Positions 35,808 through 43,970 of a stretch of DNA of 64,000 nucleotides are shown here, in pieces (position 1 is the stretch's first letter; every line of letters begins with the position of its first letter). The translations under genes and the position numbers were made by a program. The stretch is taken from positions 2,356,001-2,420,000 of the forward strand of contig NZ_CP008953.1 of NCBI RefSeq assembly GCF_000732925.1, in the 5' to 3' direction. This DNA comes from Amycolatopsis japonica (lineage in GTDB: Bacteria > Actinomycetota > Actinomycetes > Mycobacteriales > Pseudonocardiaceae). The notes under the pieces are model-generated. The model worked only from the letters and a program-made list of their open reading frames with translations. It had not been told where the DNA came from and did no database searches.

Positions 35808-36014
35808 ATGTCTTTGGGCGACAAGATCAGCAACAAGGCCGAAGAGTTCGGCGGTAAGGCCAAGGAGGCCGCCGGCGACGCCACCGGCAACGACGAACTG
35901 CGCGCGGAAGGTCAGGCGGATCAGGCGAAGGCCGGTCTCAAGGGCGCCGTCGAAAACGTGAAGGACGCCGTCGGCGACGCGGCGGACAAGATCCGCGACA
36001 CCTTCAAGAAGTAG
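35808..36014 (+). CDS. CsbD-family stress protein
   Basis: A 68-residue CsbD-like protein, very rich in Lys, Ala, Asp and Glu (ISNKAEEFGGKAKEAAGDAT). CsbD proteins are abundant under general stress in Bacillus and actinomycetes; biochemical role unknown. ATG at 35808 is preceded by GGAGGAGG. I found no clear SigB-type promoter. A strong hairpin follows. Confidence 0.92.
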   Translation: MSLGDKISNKAEEFGGKAKEAAGDATGNDELRAEGQADQAKAGLKGAVENVKDAVGDAADKIRDTFKK

Positions 36015-36024
36015 CGGTCCTTTC

Positions 36025-36055
36025 GGGCCGGGGCGGCGGTTTCGCGCCCCGGCCC
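36025..36055. terminator. Bidirectional terminator hairpin
   Basis: GGGCCGGGGCG (36025-36035) and CGCCCCGGCCC (36045-36055) form a perfect 11-bp GC stem with a 9-nt loop, between the convergent CsbD and P450 genes. Confidence 0.7.
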
Positions 36056-36058
36056 GGT

Positions 36059-37165
36059 TCAGCCGCGCAGCCGTACCGGCAGGCTCGTGAGCCGCGTGCC
36101 CTGGATGCCACCGAGGAACGTCTGCCGGAGTTCGCCGTACGGTACTGCGAGCCGGGCTTCGGGGAAGTCCGTGCGCAGCACCGTCGCCACCGCCCGCAAT
36201 TCGAGCTGCGCGAGCTGGGCGCCGACGCAGAAATGCGGTCCCGCGCCGAAAGTCAGGTCCGGGCCCGGTTTCTTCGCCGGGTCCGTGTTGATGCCCTGGA
36301 TGTCGACGAGCACCGGCGCCCCGGCGGGGAGCCGGATCCCGGCTAGGTCGAGCTCCACGGTGGTGAACCGCCACAGCGTGAACGGCGCGGGCGGATGGTC
36401 CTTGAGCGTTTCGCGGACGAGGTCGTTCACGGATGCCTTGTCCCCGTTCAGAAGCCGCGAGATCAGGAAGCCGATCGAGGCGTCGGTGGTCAGCTGCCCG
36501 GCGAAGATCAACGCGAACAGGTGATACCGCAGGTCCTTTTCGGACGTTCCGGCCGGGAGGCTGTCGCGTAGTTCCGTCGCGAGCCCGTTCCGGTTCGGCG
36601 TCAGCCCCGCGGCGGCGAGGTCCGCGATCGCGGCGATGGCCTTGCCCTGGCCACCCGGTTCGGGATCCGACATGCGGCGGCAGGCGTCCACGGCGGCGTC
36701 GAGCAGGTGGAGCGGGATGCCGAGCAGGTCGAGCAGCACCGTCAACGGGAAACGGGTGGAGAACCCGTCCATGAGGTCGACGGTCTCGCCGCCGAGGTCG
36801 GTCAGCAGAGCCCGCGCGACCCCGTGGATCCGGTCCGCCTGCGCCTGGATCCGTTTGGCGCTCAGCAGCGGGGCGTGCGCTCGCCGCAAACGGGTGTGTT
36901 CGGGCCCGTCCAGGGTGGTGAGGGACGGCTGTTCGGCGGCGGTCTGTTCGAGCGCCGTCCAGCCCGCGGGGGCCAGCGCCGGATCCTTGGCGATGCGGGG
37001 ATCGGAGAGGACTTCGCGGGCCAGCTTCTCCTCGGTGACGATCCACGCGCTTCCGCCCTCGGGGGCGGCCACTTCGACCAGGGGGCCGGCGGCTCGCAGC
37101 GCGGGACGGACAGGGTCGGGTTCGGTGATGCCGCGGGTCGACGCGGCGAACGGATCGGGGAGCAC
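36059..37165 (-). CDS. Cytochrome P450
   Basis: A 368-residue bacterial P450. Heme-binding signature FGAGPHFCVGAQLA (Cys ligand) is near the C-terminus; the I-helix is ALIFAGQLTTDASIG and the K-helix contains ETLKDHPPAPFTLWR. TTLDGPEHTRLRRAHAPL is the C-helix region. I start at GTG 37165, because AAGGAG precedes it by 5 nt; an upstream ATG at 37198 lacks one and overlaps the operator. It is divergent from a MarR regulator. Redox partners and substrate are not encoded nearby. Confidence 0.92.
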   Translation of the reverse strand: MLPDPFAASTRGITEPDPVRPALRAAGPLVEVAAPEGGSAWIVTEEKLAREVLSDPRIAKDPALAPAGWTALEQTAAEQPSLTTLDGPEHTRLRRAHAPLLSAKRIQAQADRIHGVARALLTDLGGETVDLMDGFSTRFPLTVLLDLLGIPLHLLDAAVDACRRMSDPEPGGQGKAIAAIADLAAAGLTPNRNGLATELRDSLPAGTSEKDLRYHLFALIFAGQLTTDASIGFLISRLLNGDKASVNDLVRETLKDHPPAPFTLWRFTTVELDLAGIRLPAGAPVLVDIQGINTDPAKKPGPDLTFGAGPHFCVGAQLAQLELRAVATVLRTDFPEARLAVPYGELRQTFLGGIQGTRLTSLPVRLRG

Positions 37166-37173
37166 AGGAACTC

Positions 37174-37202
37174 CTTCATGAGAAAGTAGCTTCACCATGA
37201 AG
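37174..37202. promoter_or_regulatory. Inverted repeat between P450 and MarR genes
   Basis: CTTCATG (37174-37180) and CATGAAG (37196-37202) form a perfect 7-bp inverted repeat with a 15-nt spacer in the divergent promoter. It is the likely MarR operator; it overlaps the P450 ribosome site. Confidence 0.55.
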
Positions 37203-37251
37203 GTATATTTGTGGCCGGTAGGTTGTCAAAGCACGGAACCGAGGAGGGGCG

Positions 37252-37719
37252 ATGGCGGACGATGTCGCGGCGCGGAGCGCGTCGCTCCTGGACGGCCTCC
37301 GGAGTTTCGGGGCGAACTACACCGAGTTCACCCGGCGGTTCGCGGACTGGCTCGGCCTCCACGCCACCGACGCCGCCGCGCTGGTGGAGATCCTCTACGC
37401 CGAAGACACCGGCTCGCCGCTGTCCCCGGCCCGGCTCGGCGAACGCATCGCCCTGACCTCCGGCGCGACCACGAATCTGCTGAACCGGCTGGAGAACCTC
37501 GGCTATGTGGTGCGGACCAGGGAGAACAGCGACCGCCGGGTGGTGACCCTGCGCAGCGGTACCGACATCCAGGCGCCCGCGCGGGAGTTCTTCGGCCCGT
37601 TCAGCGCCGGGCTGGCGGCTCTCGTGGCGGAATACCCGCCGGAAGAGATAGAACGCTTCGAGGCCTTCCTCCGGCAGCTGAAGTCCACAATGGACAACGT
37701 GCTCGAAGAACATTCCTGA
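37252..37719 (+). CDS. MarR-family regulator
   Basis: A 155-residue MarR protein: winged-helix sequence LSPARLGERIALTSGATTNLLNRLENLGYVVRTRENSDRRVV, given in parts as SPARLGERIALTSGATTNLL and VVRTRENSDRRVVTL. It is divergent from the P450 gene and probably represses it in response to a small ligand. ATG at 37252. Confidence 0.92.
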   Translation: MADDVAARSASLLDGLRSFGANYTEFTRRFADWLGLHATDAAALVEILYAEDTGSPLSPARLGERIALTSGATTNLLNRLENLGYVVRTRENSDRRVVTLRSGTDIQAPAREFFGPFSAGLAALVAEYPPEEIERFEAFLRQLKSTMDNVLEEHS

Positions 37720-37815
37720 CCGGCGGACCAGTCCGATCCGCTCTCGGCACCGAATCCCTCCCGGACGCCCTGGCAAACCGCGTAGCCGGGCGTCGGGTGA
37801 GGTGGAGGCAGCTTG

Positions 37816-38412
37816 ATGGTCGAGGGTGTGCGGACGAGTCCGCGCGGAAGCGGCGGCACCGGAACGGAGCCCGCCGAGACGAGTTTGATGCAACGGGTCG
37901 CGGCCGGCGACGAACAGGCGTTCGCCGACCTCTACGACGTCGTGGCGGGACCGGTGTGGGGTGTGGTGAACAGGGTCGTGCGCAACGGCACGTTCGCCGA
38001 GGAGGTCACGCAAGAGGTCCTGGTGGAGGTGTGGCGGACGGCGGCGCGGTTCAAACCGGGCAAGGGGAGCACGCTGGCCTGGGTGCTCACCATCGCGCAC
38101 CGGCGGGCGGTGGACAGGGTGCGGTCGCATCAGGCCGCGCTCGACCGGGACGACCGGGCGGGCAGGCTCGATTTCCGGCGCCCCTTCGACGAGGTCGCCG
38201 AGTCGACGATCACCAACCTGGAACAGCAGCGGGTGCGCCAGTGCCTGTCCGCGCTGACCGACCTGCAACGCGAATCGGTGGTGCTGGCCTACTACAACGG
38301 CTACACGTACCCGGAGGTCGCGGAGGTGCTCGACACCGCGCCCGGCACGGTGAAGACCCGCATCCGCGACGGCCTGATCCGGCTGCGCGACTGCCTGGGG
38401 GTGGGGCAATGA
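37816..38412 (+). CDS. sigK: ECF sigma factor SigK
   Basis: A 198-residue extracytoplasmic-function sigma factor. Region 2 is FADLYDVVAGPVWGVVNRVV and TQEVLVEVWRTAARFKPGKGS, with TLAWVLTIAHRRAVDRVRS; region 4 is RESVVLAYYNGYTYPEVAEVLDTAPGTVKTRIRDGLIRLRD. In Mycobacterium SigK is held by the membrane protein RskA, and the partner is directly downstream here with a 4-base overlap. ATG at 37816 follows GGAGGCAGCTT; an adjacent TTG at 37813 is less likely. Confidence 0.92.
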   Translation: MVEGVRTSPRGSGGTGTEPAETSLMQRVAAGDEQAFADLYDVVAGPVWGVVNRVVRNGTFAEEVTQEVLVEVWRTAARFKPGKGSTLAWVLTIAHRRAVDRVRSHQAALDRDDRAGRLDFRRPFDEVAESTITNLEQQRVRQCLSALTDLQRESVVLAYYNGYTYPEVAEVLDTAPGTVKTRIRDGLIRLRDCLGVGQ

Positions 38413-39116
38413 CCGCCGAGCTGCACACGTTGACCGGGGCCTACGCCCTGGACGCCGTCCCGGCGGAGGAGGCCGCGGCGTTCGAACGGCACCTGCGGGG
38501 TTGTCCCGCGTGCGGCCAGGAAGTCCGGGAGCTCCGGGAGACCGCCGCGCGGCTCGGAAGGGCGCTGGCCACCGTGCCACCGCCGAGGCTGCGGGAAGCG
38601 ACGCTCACGCGGGTCGCCCACACCCGTCAGTGGCCGCCCTCGCTCGCGCGTCGCGGCGGGGTCGTGAAGACCCGGGTCGCCCTTTGGGGCGCCGCGGCGG
38701 CCGCCGTCGGAGCGCTGGTGTTCGGCTTGGTCACCACGACCACCGACCCGGGAGCCGACCCCGCGCAACAGCAGCTGGCGTCCGTCAACGCCGTGCTCAC
38801 CGCGCCGGACGCCTCGACGGTCAAGGGTGCCGAATCCGGGACGACCACGGTCGTGACCTCGCGGAGCCAGGGCAAGATCGTGGTACTGGCCGGTGAACTC
38901 CCGCCGTTGGCGGCGGGCAAGGCGTATCAGGTGTGGCTCATCGGGGCGAGCGGGGTGCATTCCGCCGGTCTGCTGGCGCCGGACGGTCCACATCGGACTC
39001 GGCCGGTGCTCGCGGAGCTGCCGGGCGGGATCGACCGGGTCGGTATCACCGCGGAACCGGCCGGAGGTTCGCCCGCGCCGACGGTTCCGGCGGTCGTCAT
39101 GGTGAATCTGTCTTAG
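38409..39116 (+). CDS. rskA: Anti-sigma-K factor RskA
   Basis: A 235-residue membrane anti-sigma factor. The N-terminal zinc-type anti-sigma domain contains FERHLRGCPACGQEVREL (H-x3-C-x2-C). One hydrophobic segment follows (VALWGAAAAAVGALVFGLV), then an extracytoplasmic RskA C-terminal domain beginning QQLASVNAVLTAPDASTV, with GKAYQVWLIGASGVHSAGLL. It holds SigK inactive until proteolysis. ATG at 38409 overlaps the SigK stop (ATGA). Confidence 0.93.
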   Translation: MTAELHTLTGAYALDAVPAEEAAAFERHLRGCPACGQEVRELRETAARLGRALATVPPPRLREATLTRVAHTRQWPPSLARRGGVVKTRVALWGAAAAAVGALVFGLVTTTTDPGADPAQQQLASVNAVLTAPDASTVKGAESGTTTVVTSRSQGKIVVLAGELPPLAAGKAYQVWLIGASGVHSAGLLAPDGPHRTRPVLAELPGGIDRVGITAEPAGGSPAPTVPAVVMVNLS

Positions 39117-40047
39117 CGCCGGTCAGCCGCTCGCAGGCCTGCCAGAGTTCCTGGCGCTGCGCGGCGGTTTCCCGGGTCTTGCCGAGGTAGTGGGTCGGGC
39201 GCTGGACGCGGTCGTGCCAGAACATGCCGTTGTACCGGCCGGGTTCCTCGGCGGCGGCGAGCCAGACGAACGTGTCCGCGCCCTGCTCCGGGTTGCGCAG
39301 GAGCGGGCCCGTCAGCTTCCGGAACGTCGGCAGGGAGGTCGCGACCCCGGGCGTGTCGGCCCAGCCGGGATGGGCGCTGTGCACGGTGACGCCGGAACCG
39401 TCCAGCCGGTCCGCCCAGAGTTCGGCGAGCACCACCTGCATCCGTTTGGTGCGGGCGTAGCCGGCGGCCGGTTTGTACTCGTCACGGCGGTACTGCAGGT
39501 CGTCGGCACGCAGCGGCTGGCCGTACATGCCGCCGGAGCTGACCCAGATCACCCTCGCGCCGTCGGCGAGCTTCGGCCGGAGCGACGCGGTCAGCAGATG
39601 GGGGCCGAGCACATGCGTGGCCAGCATGAGTTCGTTGCCCTCGGCCGTTTCCGTGCGTTCGGCGGGCATGACCCCGGCGTTGTGCACGAGGACGTCGACC
39701 TCGCCGTCGAGATTCTTGGCGTAGTCGCGCACGGAGGAGATCAGGCTGACGTCGCAGTGGTCGGCGATGATCCGCGAACCGGGGACGGCGCGCTCGATCT
39801 CGGCGCGGGCGGCGTCACCGTCGCCGCGGATCGCGATGCGCACGGTCGCGCCCAGCTTCGCCAGACCGATGGCCGTCGCCTTGCCCAGGCCCGCCTTCGC
39901 GCCGGTCACCACGGCGACCTTGCCCGCGAGCGCGTCCGGCGCGGGATCCTCCGGCCACCAGGTCCGGCGCAGGAGGTATCCGATGTTGCCGTACCCGAGC
40001 AGGGTCCGGTCGAGCACGGTGTCGGCGGCGCGGGTCACGGTGGACAT
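39097..40047 (-). CDS. Short-chain dehydrogenase/reductase
   Basis: A 316-residue SDR enzyme. The cofactor loop is VAVVTGAKAGLGKATAIGLA (T-G-x3-G-x-G), NAG is in VDVLVHNAGVMP, the catalytic Ser in VIWVSSGGMY, and Y-x3-K in AAGYARTKRMQV. It reduces or oxidises a hydroxyl or carbonyl group using NAD(P)H; substrate unknown. ATG at 40047. It overlaps the end of rskA by 20 bases on the opposite strand. Confidence 0.93.
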   Translation of the reverse strand: MSTVTRAADTVLDRTLLGYGNIGYLLRRTWWPEDPAPDALAGKVAVVTGAKAGLGKATAIGLAKLGATVRIAIRGDGDAARAEIERAVPGSRIIADHCDVSLISSVRDYAKNLDGEVDVLVHNAGVMPAERTETAEGNELMLATHVLGPHLLTASLRPKLADGARVIWVSSGGMYGQPLRADDLQYRRDEYKPAAGYARTKRMQVVLAELWADRLDGSGVTVHSAHPGWADTPGVATSLPTFRKLTGPLLRNPEQGADTFVWLAAAEEPGRYNGMFWHDRVQRPTHYLGKTRETAAQRQELWQACERLTGAKTDSP

Positions 40048-40107
40048 GCGGATGCTCCTCCTCGGTCGTGGTACGCGACTTCCCGGCGAGGCCGCCGCGG
40101 AAACCTT

Positions 40108-40674
40108 TTACCGGATGCGGGGCCCGGCCTTCGCGGAAAAGCGGAACTCGATGGTCATCGGAAGCTCGTCGAGATCCAGTGCCTGACGCAGCCTCGGCAA
40201 GCCCTCCTCGGTGATCCGTTCACGGATCGCGGCCAGATCACCGTCCTGTTCGGCGCTCAGCACCACGGCCAGCACCGGCGCGTCCTGGGTGCCGCCGAGC
40301 GTGGCGTGCGCCGCGTGGACGCCGGAATAGGTCGCGACCTCCGCCGTGAAGGGGTCCACCGCGGTGCTCGCGGCCAGCGCGGTCCGGCCGGTGTCCTGCT
40401 CGAAGCGCCAGGTGTGGGATTTGGGTTTGCGGACGGGCTGCGCGATGAGCCAGCGCAGAGCCAGCAGCCCGAGGAGCACGGCGCCCCCGGCGACGGCGTA
40501 CCAGACCCACGCGGGCGGCATGGCGGTGCCGGGGACGAGCGTGGTGCCGGGATCCAGCACTGGGATGCGGCCGAAATGGGTGCCGACGGCGAATCCGCCA
40601 CCGGCGATCAGCACGAGCCCGGTCAGCACCAGCAGGGTGCGGTTCAGCCGGGCGGGACGGTTGAGGTCGGTCAT
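40108..40674 (-). CDS. amaP: AmaP-like alkaline-shock membrane anchor
   Basis: A 188-residue protein with two hydrophobic segments (LLVLTGLVLIAGGGFAVG and AVAGGAVLLGLLALRWLI) and a soluble C-terminal domain (VDPFTAEVATYSGVHAAHATL). The layout and its place beside Gls24 proteins fit AmaP, which anchors Asp23/Gls24 envelope-stress proteins to the membrane. Its ATG overlaps the stop of the DUF6286 gene. Confidence 0.8.
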   Translation of the reverse strand: MTDLNRPARLNRTLLVLTGLVLIAGGGFAVGTHFGRIPVLDPGTTLVPGTAMPPAWVWYAVAGGAVLLGLLALRWLIAQPVRKPKSHTWRFEQDTGRTALAASTAVDPFTAEVATYSGVHAAHATLGGTQDAPVLAVVLSAEQDGDLAAIRERITEEGLPRLRQALDLDELPMTIEFRFSAKAGPRIR

Positions 40675-41198
40675 GACGCGCTCCTCGTGGCCTTGACCCG
40701 GACCCGCACGGCGGGAACGGCGGCGGGGCCGATCTGGGCGAGACGGTGCTCGATGGCGGCGCGGACGGCGTCGGCGAGCCCGGCGGTGTTCGTCCGCCCG
40801 GTGGTCACCACCGAGACGATCGCGCGCCGCTTCACCTTGAGCTTCGCCGCCGAGACACCGTCCACAGTGGATGCGGCGGTGCGCAGGGTCGATCGGTAGC
40901 TGCGGCGGGAGGCGCCTGAATCCGTGCCGCCTTCGAGCGGCAGCACGGTCGGCTTCCCCGGGACGACCGCGCTCACGAGGAGCAGCAGACCGAGGAGCGC
41001 GACCACGCCGCCGGCGATCGCCGGAAGGGGATCACTCCATCGGAGATCGTGCAGCGCGGACGCGATGGCGTCGTAGCCGATCCACGGTGTCTCCCCGATG
41101 ATCGTCTGGACCGCGACGACGGCGGCCAGGACACAGCCGGCGAGCACCACGAGGGCGACCAGCACGGCCGGGGCGCTGCGGCGTGGACGCCGTTTCAT
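40671..41198 (-). CDS. DUF6286 membrane protein
   Basis: A 175-residue protein with two hydrophobic segments (AVLVALVVLAGCVLAAVVAV and AIAGGVVALLGLLLLVSAVV) and a soluble C-terminal half of Gls24-related fold, from RSYRSTLRTAASTVDGVSAA. It is the DUF6286 member of the actinobacterial Gls24 operon. It overlaps both neighbours by four bases. Confidence 0.82.
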   Translation of the reverse strand: MKRRPRRSAPAVLVALVVLAGCVLAAVVAVQTIIGETPWIGYDAIASALHDLRWSDPLPAIAGGVVALLGLLLLVSAVVPGKPTVLPLEGGTDSGASRRSYRSTLRTAASTVDGVSAAKLKVKRRAIVSVVTTGRTNTAGLADAVRAAIEHRLAQIGPAAVPAVRVRVKATRSAS

Positions 41199-41581
41199 CG
41201 GACCCTCCTCGTCTCGGTCTCCTCGGAATGCAGGGCGGTGACGGTGATGTCGACCCGCGTGACGGTCAGGCCCGAGAGCCCGCCGACGCGGCTGATCAGA
41301 TGCTCGCGCACGGCCTCGGTGGTGGCGCGCACCGAAAGCGGGTACTTCACCGAAAGCCGGACGTCCAAAGTGGTCGTCGAACCGGTGACGTGCGCGCTCA
41401 CCTTGGCGCCCTGGTCGAGGTCTTCGCCGCCGACCGCGATCCCGAGCACCCGGGAGGCCGCGCCGCCGGCGCCGTCGACCTCGGTGATCGCCCGCGCGGC
41501 GATCCGTTCGACGGCGCCGTCGGCCACGGTCAGCCCGCCGCGCCCGTCCGTCCCGGGCGCGGCGGCGGTCATCGTCGTCAT
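41195..41581 (-). CDS. Asp23/Gls24 envelope-stress protein, copy 2
   Basis: A 128-residue Gls24 protein: GLTVADGAVERIAARAITEVDGAGG is the opening, and VTGSTTTLDVRLSVKYPLSVRATTEAVREHL the body; key stretch DVRLSVKYPLSVRATTEAVR. Gls24 proteins coat the inner membrane under envelope stress. It overlaps the DUF6286 gene (ATGA) and follows the small membrane gene by 5 bases. Confidence 0.9.
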   Translation of the reverse strand: MTTMTAAAPGTDGRGGLTVADGAVERIAARAITEVDGAGGAASRVLGIAVGGEDLDQGAKVSAHVTGSTTTLDVRLSVKYPLSVRATTEAVREHLISRVGGLSGLTVTRVDITVTALHSEETETRRVR

Positions 41582-41586
41582 GGCGA

Positions 41587-41763
41587 TCAGCCCCTGTCGC
41601 GGCCCGCCAGGGCCGAAAGGTCGAGCTTGCCGTCGAGGAACCTGCCGACCAGCAGGCCGAGCGCGGCGAGCACGAGCACGACGAGGAAGGCGCCGAAGCC
41701 GCCGAACGCGCCGGCCACGCCGAGCACGAGACCGGTCAACAGGCCGAGTTGGGTGGCGTTCAT
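41587..41763 (-). CDS. Small DUF2273-like membrane protein
   Basis: A 58-residue protein with one or two hydrophobic segments (LGLLTGLVLGVAGAFGGFGAF and LVVLVLAALGLLVGRFLDG). Small DUF2273 proteins are the usual companions of Gls24/AmaP. ATG at 41763. It is too short to prove by homology, but its position and coding frame are supported by the surrounding operon. Confidence 0.8.
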   Translation of the reverse strand: MNATQLGLLTGLVLGVAGAFGGFGAFLVVLVLAALGLLVGRFLDGKLDLSALAGRDRG

Positions 41764-41804
41764 GAACGTTCTCCTTGCTGTCTGGCGCGGACCGGCGCCG
41801 ATGG

Positions 41805-42269
41805 TCACTGGACGCGGCCGGACTCGGTGCTCTCGTCGGCGTCGTCGTCGCCCGGGATGTGCACGTCGGACACGTTGATGTTGACCTCGACGACCTCGAG
41901 CCCGGTCATCTGCTCGACCGCGCCGATCACGTTGCGGCGCACCGACTTCGCCAGATCAGCGATCGCGACGCCGTATTCGACGACGATCTGCAGGTCGACC
42001 GCGGCCTGGCGCTCGCCGACCTCGACGGAGACGCCCTGCCCGGCGGACGCGGTGGCACCCGGGATGCGCTCACGCAGCGCGTTGAACGCCCGCACGGCGC
42101 CGCCGCCCAGCGCGTGGACACCGGTGATCTCCCGGGTCGCGAGGCCCGCGACCTTCTGGACGACGGTGTCGGCGATCGTGGTCACGCCCTGGGTGGAGAC
42201 GAGCGCGCTGTTCTCGGCCGGGGCGGTGGAGTTCGAGTTCGGCTTGGCGGTGGTGGCGGTGTTCGTCAT
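41805..42269 (-). CDS. Asp23/Gls24 envelope-stress protein, copy 1
   Basis: A 154-residue Gls24 family protein, first gene of the operon. Core: VVQKVAGLATREITGVHAL, VSVEVGERQAAVDLQIVVEYG and VIGAVEQMTGLEVVEVNINV. The C-terminus is acidic (DDDADESTESGR). ATG at 42269 after AGGAGAT. The five genes Gls24-DUF2273-Gls24-DUF6286-AmaP run without large gaps and probably form one unit. Confidence 0.92.
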   Translation of the reverse strand: MTNTATTAKPNSNSTAPAENSALVSTQGVTTIADTVVQKVAGLATREITGVHALGGGAVRAFNALRERIPGATASAGQGVSVEVGERQAAVDLQIVVEYGVAIADLAKSVRRNVIGAVEQMTGLEVVEVNINVSDVHIPGDDDADESTESGRVQ

Positions 42270-42514
42270 CGCGATCTCCTCAATTCGGATTCCGTTGCCT
42301 GCGGTGGAAGTTCTTCGCTTCCACACTCAATAGACCCAGCCGCGCGAAGATCGTCACGACCCGATCGTGTGGTCTGGATCTCATCGCTCGTGGGTATGTC
42401 TTTCGGCCTAGTCCCCGCGGCCGACACCGCCGCCCCTTTTCATCCCGTCGAGGGTCGTGCGCACGGCGGGCCGCGGGGTTGGATCGTCCGGTGTCCCGAA
42501 GGCAGGAGTTACGA

Positions 42515-43960
42515 GTGAGCTGGAAATGCGTGATGCTGTCGATCGCGCTCGTCGCCGGATGTACCACATCGCAAGGAACTCCGGCGCCGGTGACCAAAGT
42601 GGACGAACCGGAGCGCGAGGCGGCGCTGACGTCGTTCTACCGGCAGACCCTGGACTGGCGCCCCTGCGAAGCCCTGCAGTGCGCGAAGCTGACCGTGCCC
42701 GTGGACTACCGGCGGCCGGACGGGCCGAAGTTCACGCTGCCGGTGATCAAGGCCGCGGCGACCCGGCCGGGGGAGCGGATCGGCACGCTCGTCGCCGGTG
42801 CGGGCGGCCCCGGGCAGTCCGGCGTCGCCATGGTGAAGGACATCGCGGGCACCTGGCCCGCCCCGGTCCGGGCCAGGTTCGATCTGGTCGGCTTCGATCC
42901 GCGGGGGATCGGCGGCAGCGAACCGCGGCTCCGCTGCGACACCGAGAGAGAGCCCGCTTCGAAGGCTCCCGAGGGCCTGCCGCTGATCGGCGCCGAGGTT
43001 CCGAGCACCCGGCAGTACGCCGAGGCGTGCCTCAAGAACACCGGGGAGAACGTGCTGCGGCACCTGGGCACCGACGACGTCGTCAGCGACCTCGACGTCC
43101 TGCGGGTGGTCACCGGCCAGGAGAAACTGACCTACCTCGGCTACTCCTACGGCACGCGGATCGGCCAGCTGTACGCCGACCGGTTCCCGAAGAAGGTCCG
43201 CGCCATGGTGCTCGACGGCGTCGACAACACCTATCTCGATTGGCGGGCCGACACCGTCGAGCAGGCGAAGGGCGTGGAAGACACCCTGCTGACCTACGCG
43301 AAGCAATGTGCCACGAGGACCGGCAAACCGTGCCCCGGCCAGGACGCGACCGAAATCCTCGCCACCGTGGACCGAGTGCTGGCCAAAGCGGACAAAGCGG
43401 GTGAAGGGAGCGCTCTTCGTTCGGAGATCTCCGCGAAACTCACCTTTCCGGCGGACTGGGCGGAGCTGTCGGAAATCATCCTCGGCGCCGACGCTCCCTC
43501 GGACGGCTCGTCGGACGAGCCCGCCGACGAGCCGGAGACCTCGACCGACACGACCGACGCGCTCACCGTCGTCAACTGCCTGGACCGGACCCATCCCACC
43601 GATCTGGCGGCGTACGAGGACGCCGCGCGAGAGCTTCGCCGTGTTTCCCGGCTCTCGTCCGGTACGGAAGCGCTCGGCTGCGCCTTCCTGCCCACCGGTG
43701 CCGCTCCGTCCAGGACGATCCGGGCGGACGGCGCGCCGCCCATCCTGCTCGTCGGGACCACGAAGGACGCCGCGACACCCTATGGCTGGGCGCGGCGGCT
43801 GCCGGAAAGCCTCAAATCCGCGGTGCTTCTGTCCAATGAGGACGTCGGGCACGCCGTCTTCGGCGGCGGATCGTCCTGTGTGGACGATGCGGTGAGCCGG
43901 TATCTGGTCGATTCGACGATTCCCGCCGCCCCGGCCCGCTGTACCGGCGGTCCCGTGTGA
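42515..43960 (+). CDS. Secreted TAP-type serine peptidase (tripeptidyl aminopeptidase-like)
   Basis: A 481-residue alpha/beta hydrolase lipoprotein. The lipobox is IALVAGC at residues about 8-14. The oxyanion region is TLVAGAGGPGQSGVAM, FDLVGFDPRGIGGSEP follows, and the nucleophile Ser is about residue 211 in LGYSYGTRIGQLYA. The C-terminal TAP-like domain has ILLVGTTKDAATPYGWARRL and NEDVGHAVFGGGSSCVDD with the catalytic His. Members remove N-terminal tripeptides from peptides outside the cell. GTG start at 42515 after AGGAG. Confidence 0.92.
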   Translation: MSWKCVMLSIALVAGCTTSQGTPAPVTKVDEPEREAALTSFYRQTLDWRPCEALQCAKLTVPVDYRRPDGPKFTLPVIKAAATRPGERIGTLVAGAGGPGQSGVAMVKDIAGTWPAPVRARFDLVGFDPRGIGGSEPRLRCDTEREPASKAPEGLPLIGAEVPSTRQYAEACLKNTGENVLRHLGTDDVVSDLDVLRVVTGQEKLTYLGYSYGTRIGQLYADRFPKKVRAMVLDGVDNTYLDWRADTVEQAKGVEDTLLTYAKQCATRTGKPCPGQDATEILATVDRVLAKADKAGEGSALRSEISAKLTFPADWAELSEIILGADAPSDGSSDEPADEPETSTDTTDALTVVNCLDRTHPTDLAAYEDAARELRRVSRLSSGTEALGCAFLPTGAAPSRTIRADGAPPILLVGTTKDAATPYGWARRLPESLKSAVLLSNEDVGHAVFGGGSSCVDDAVSRYLVDSTIPAAPARCTGGPV

Positions 43961-43970
43961 TGCTGGGAGC

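Noticed and set aside
36059..38412. P450 as part of a biosynthetic cluster
   Set aside because: The P450 stands only with its MarR regulator; no scaffold enzyme is near.
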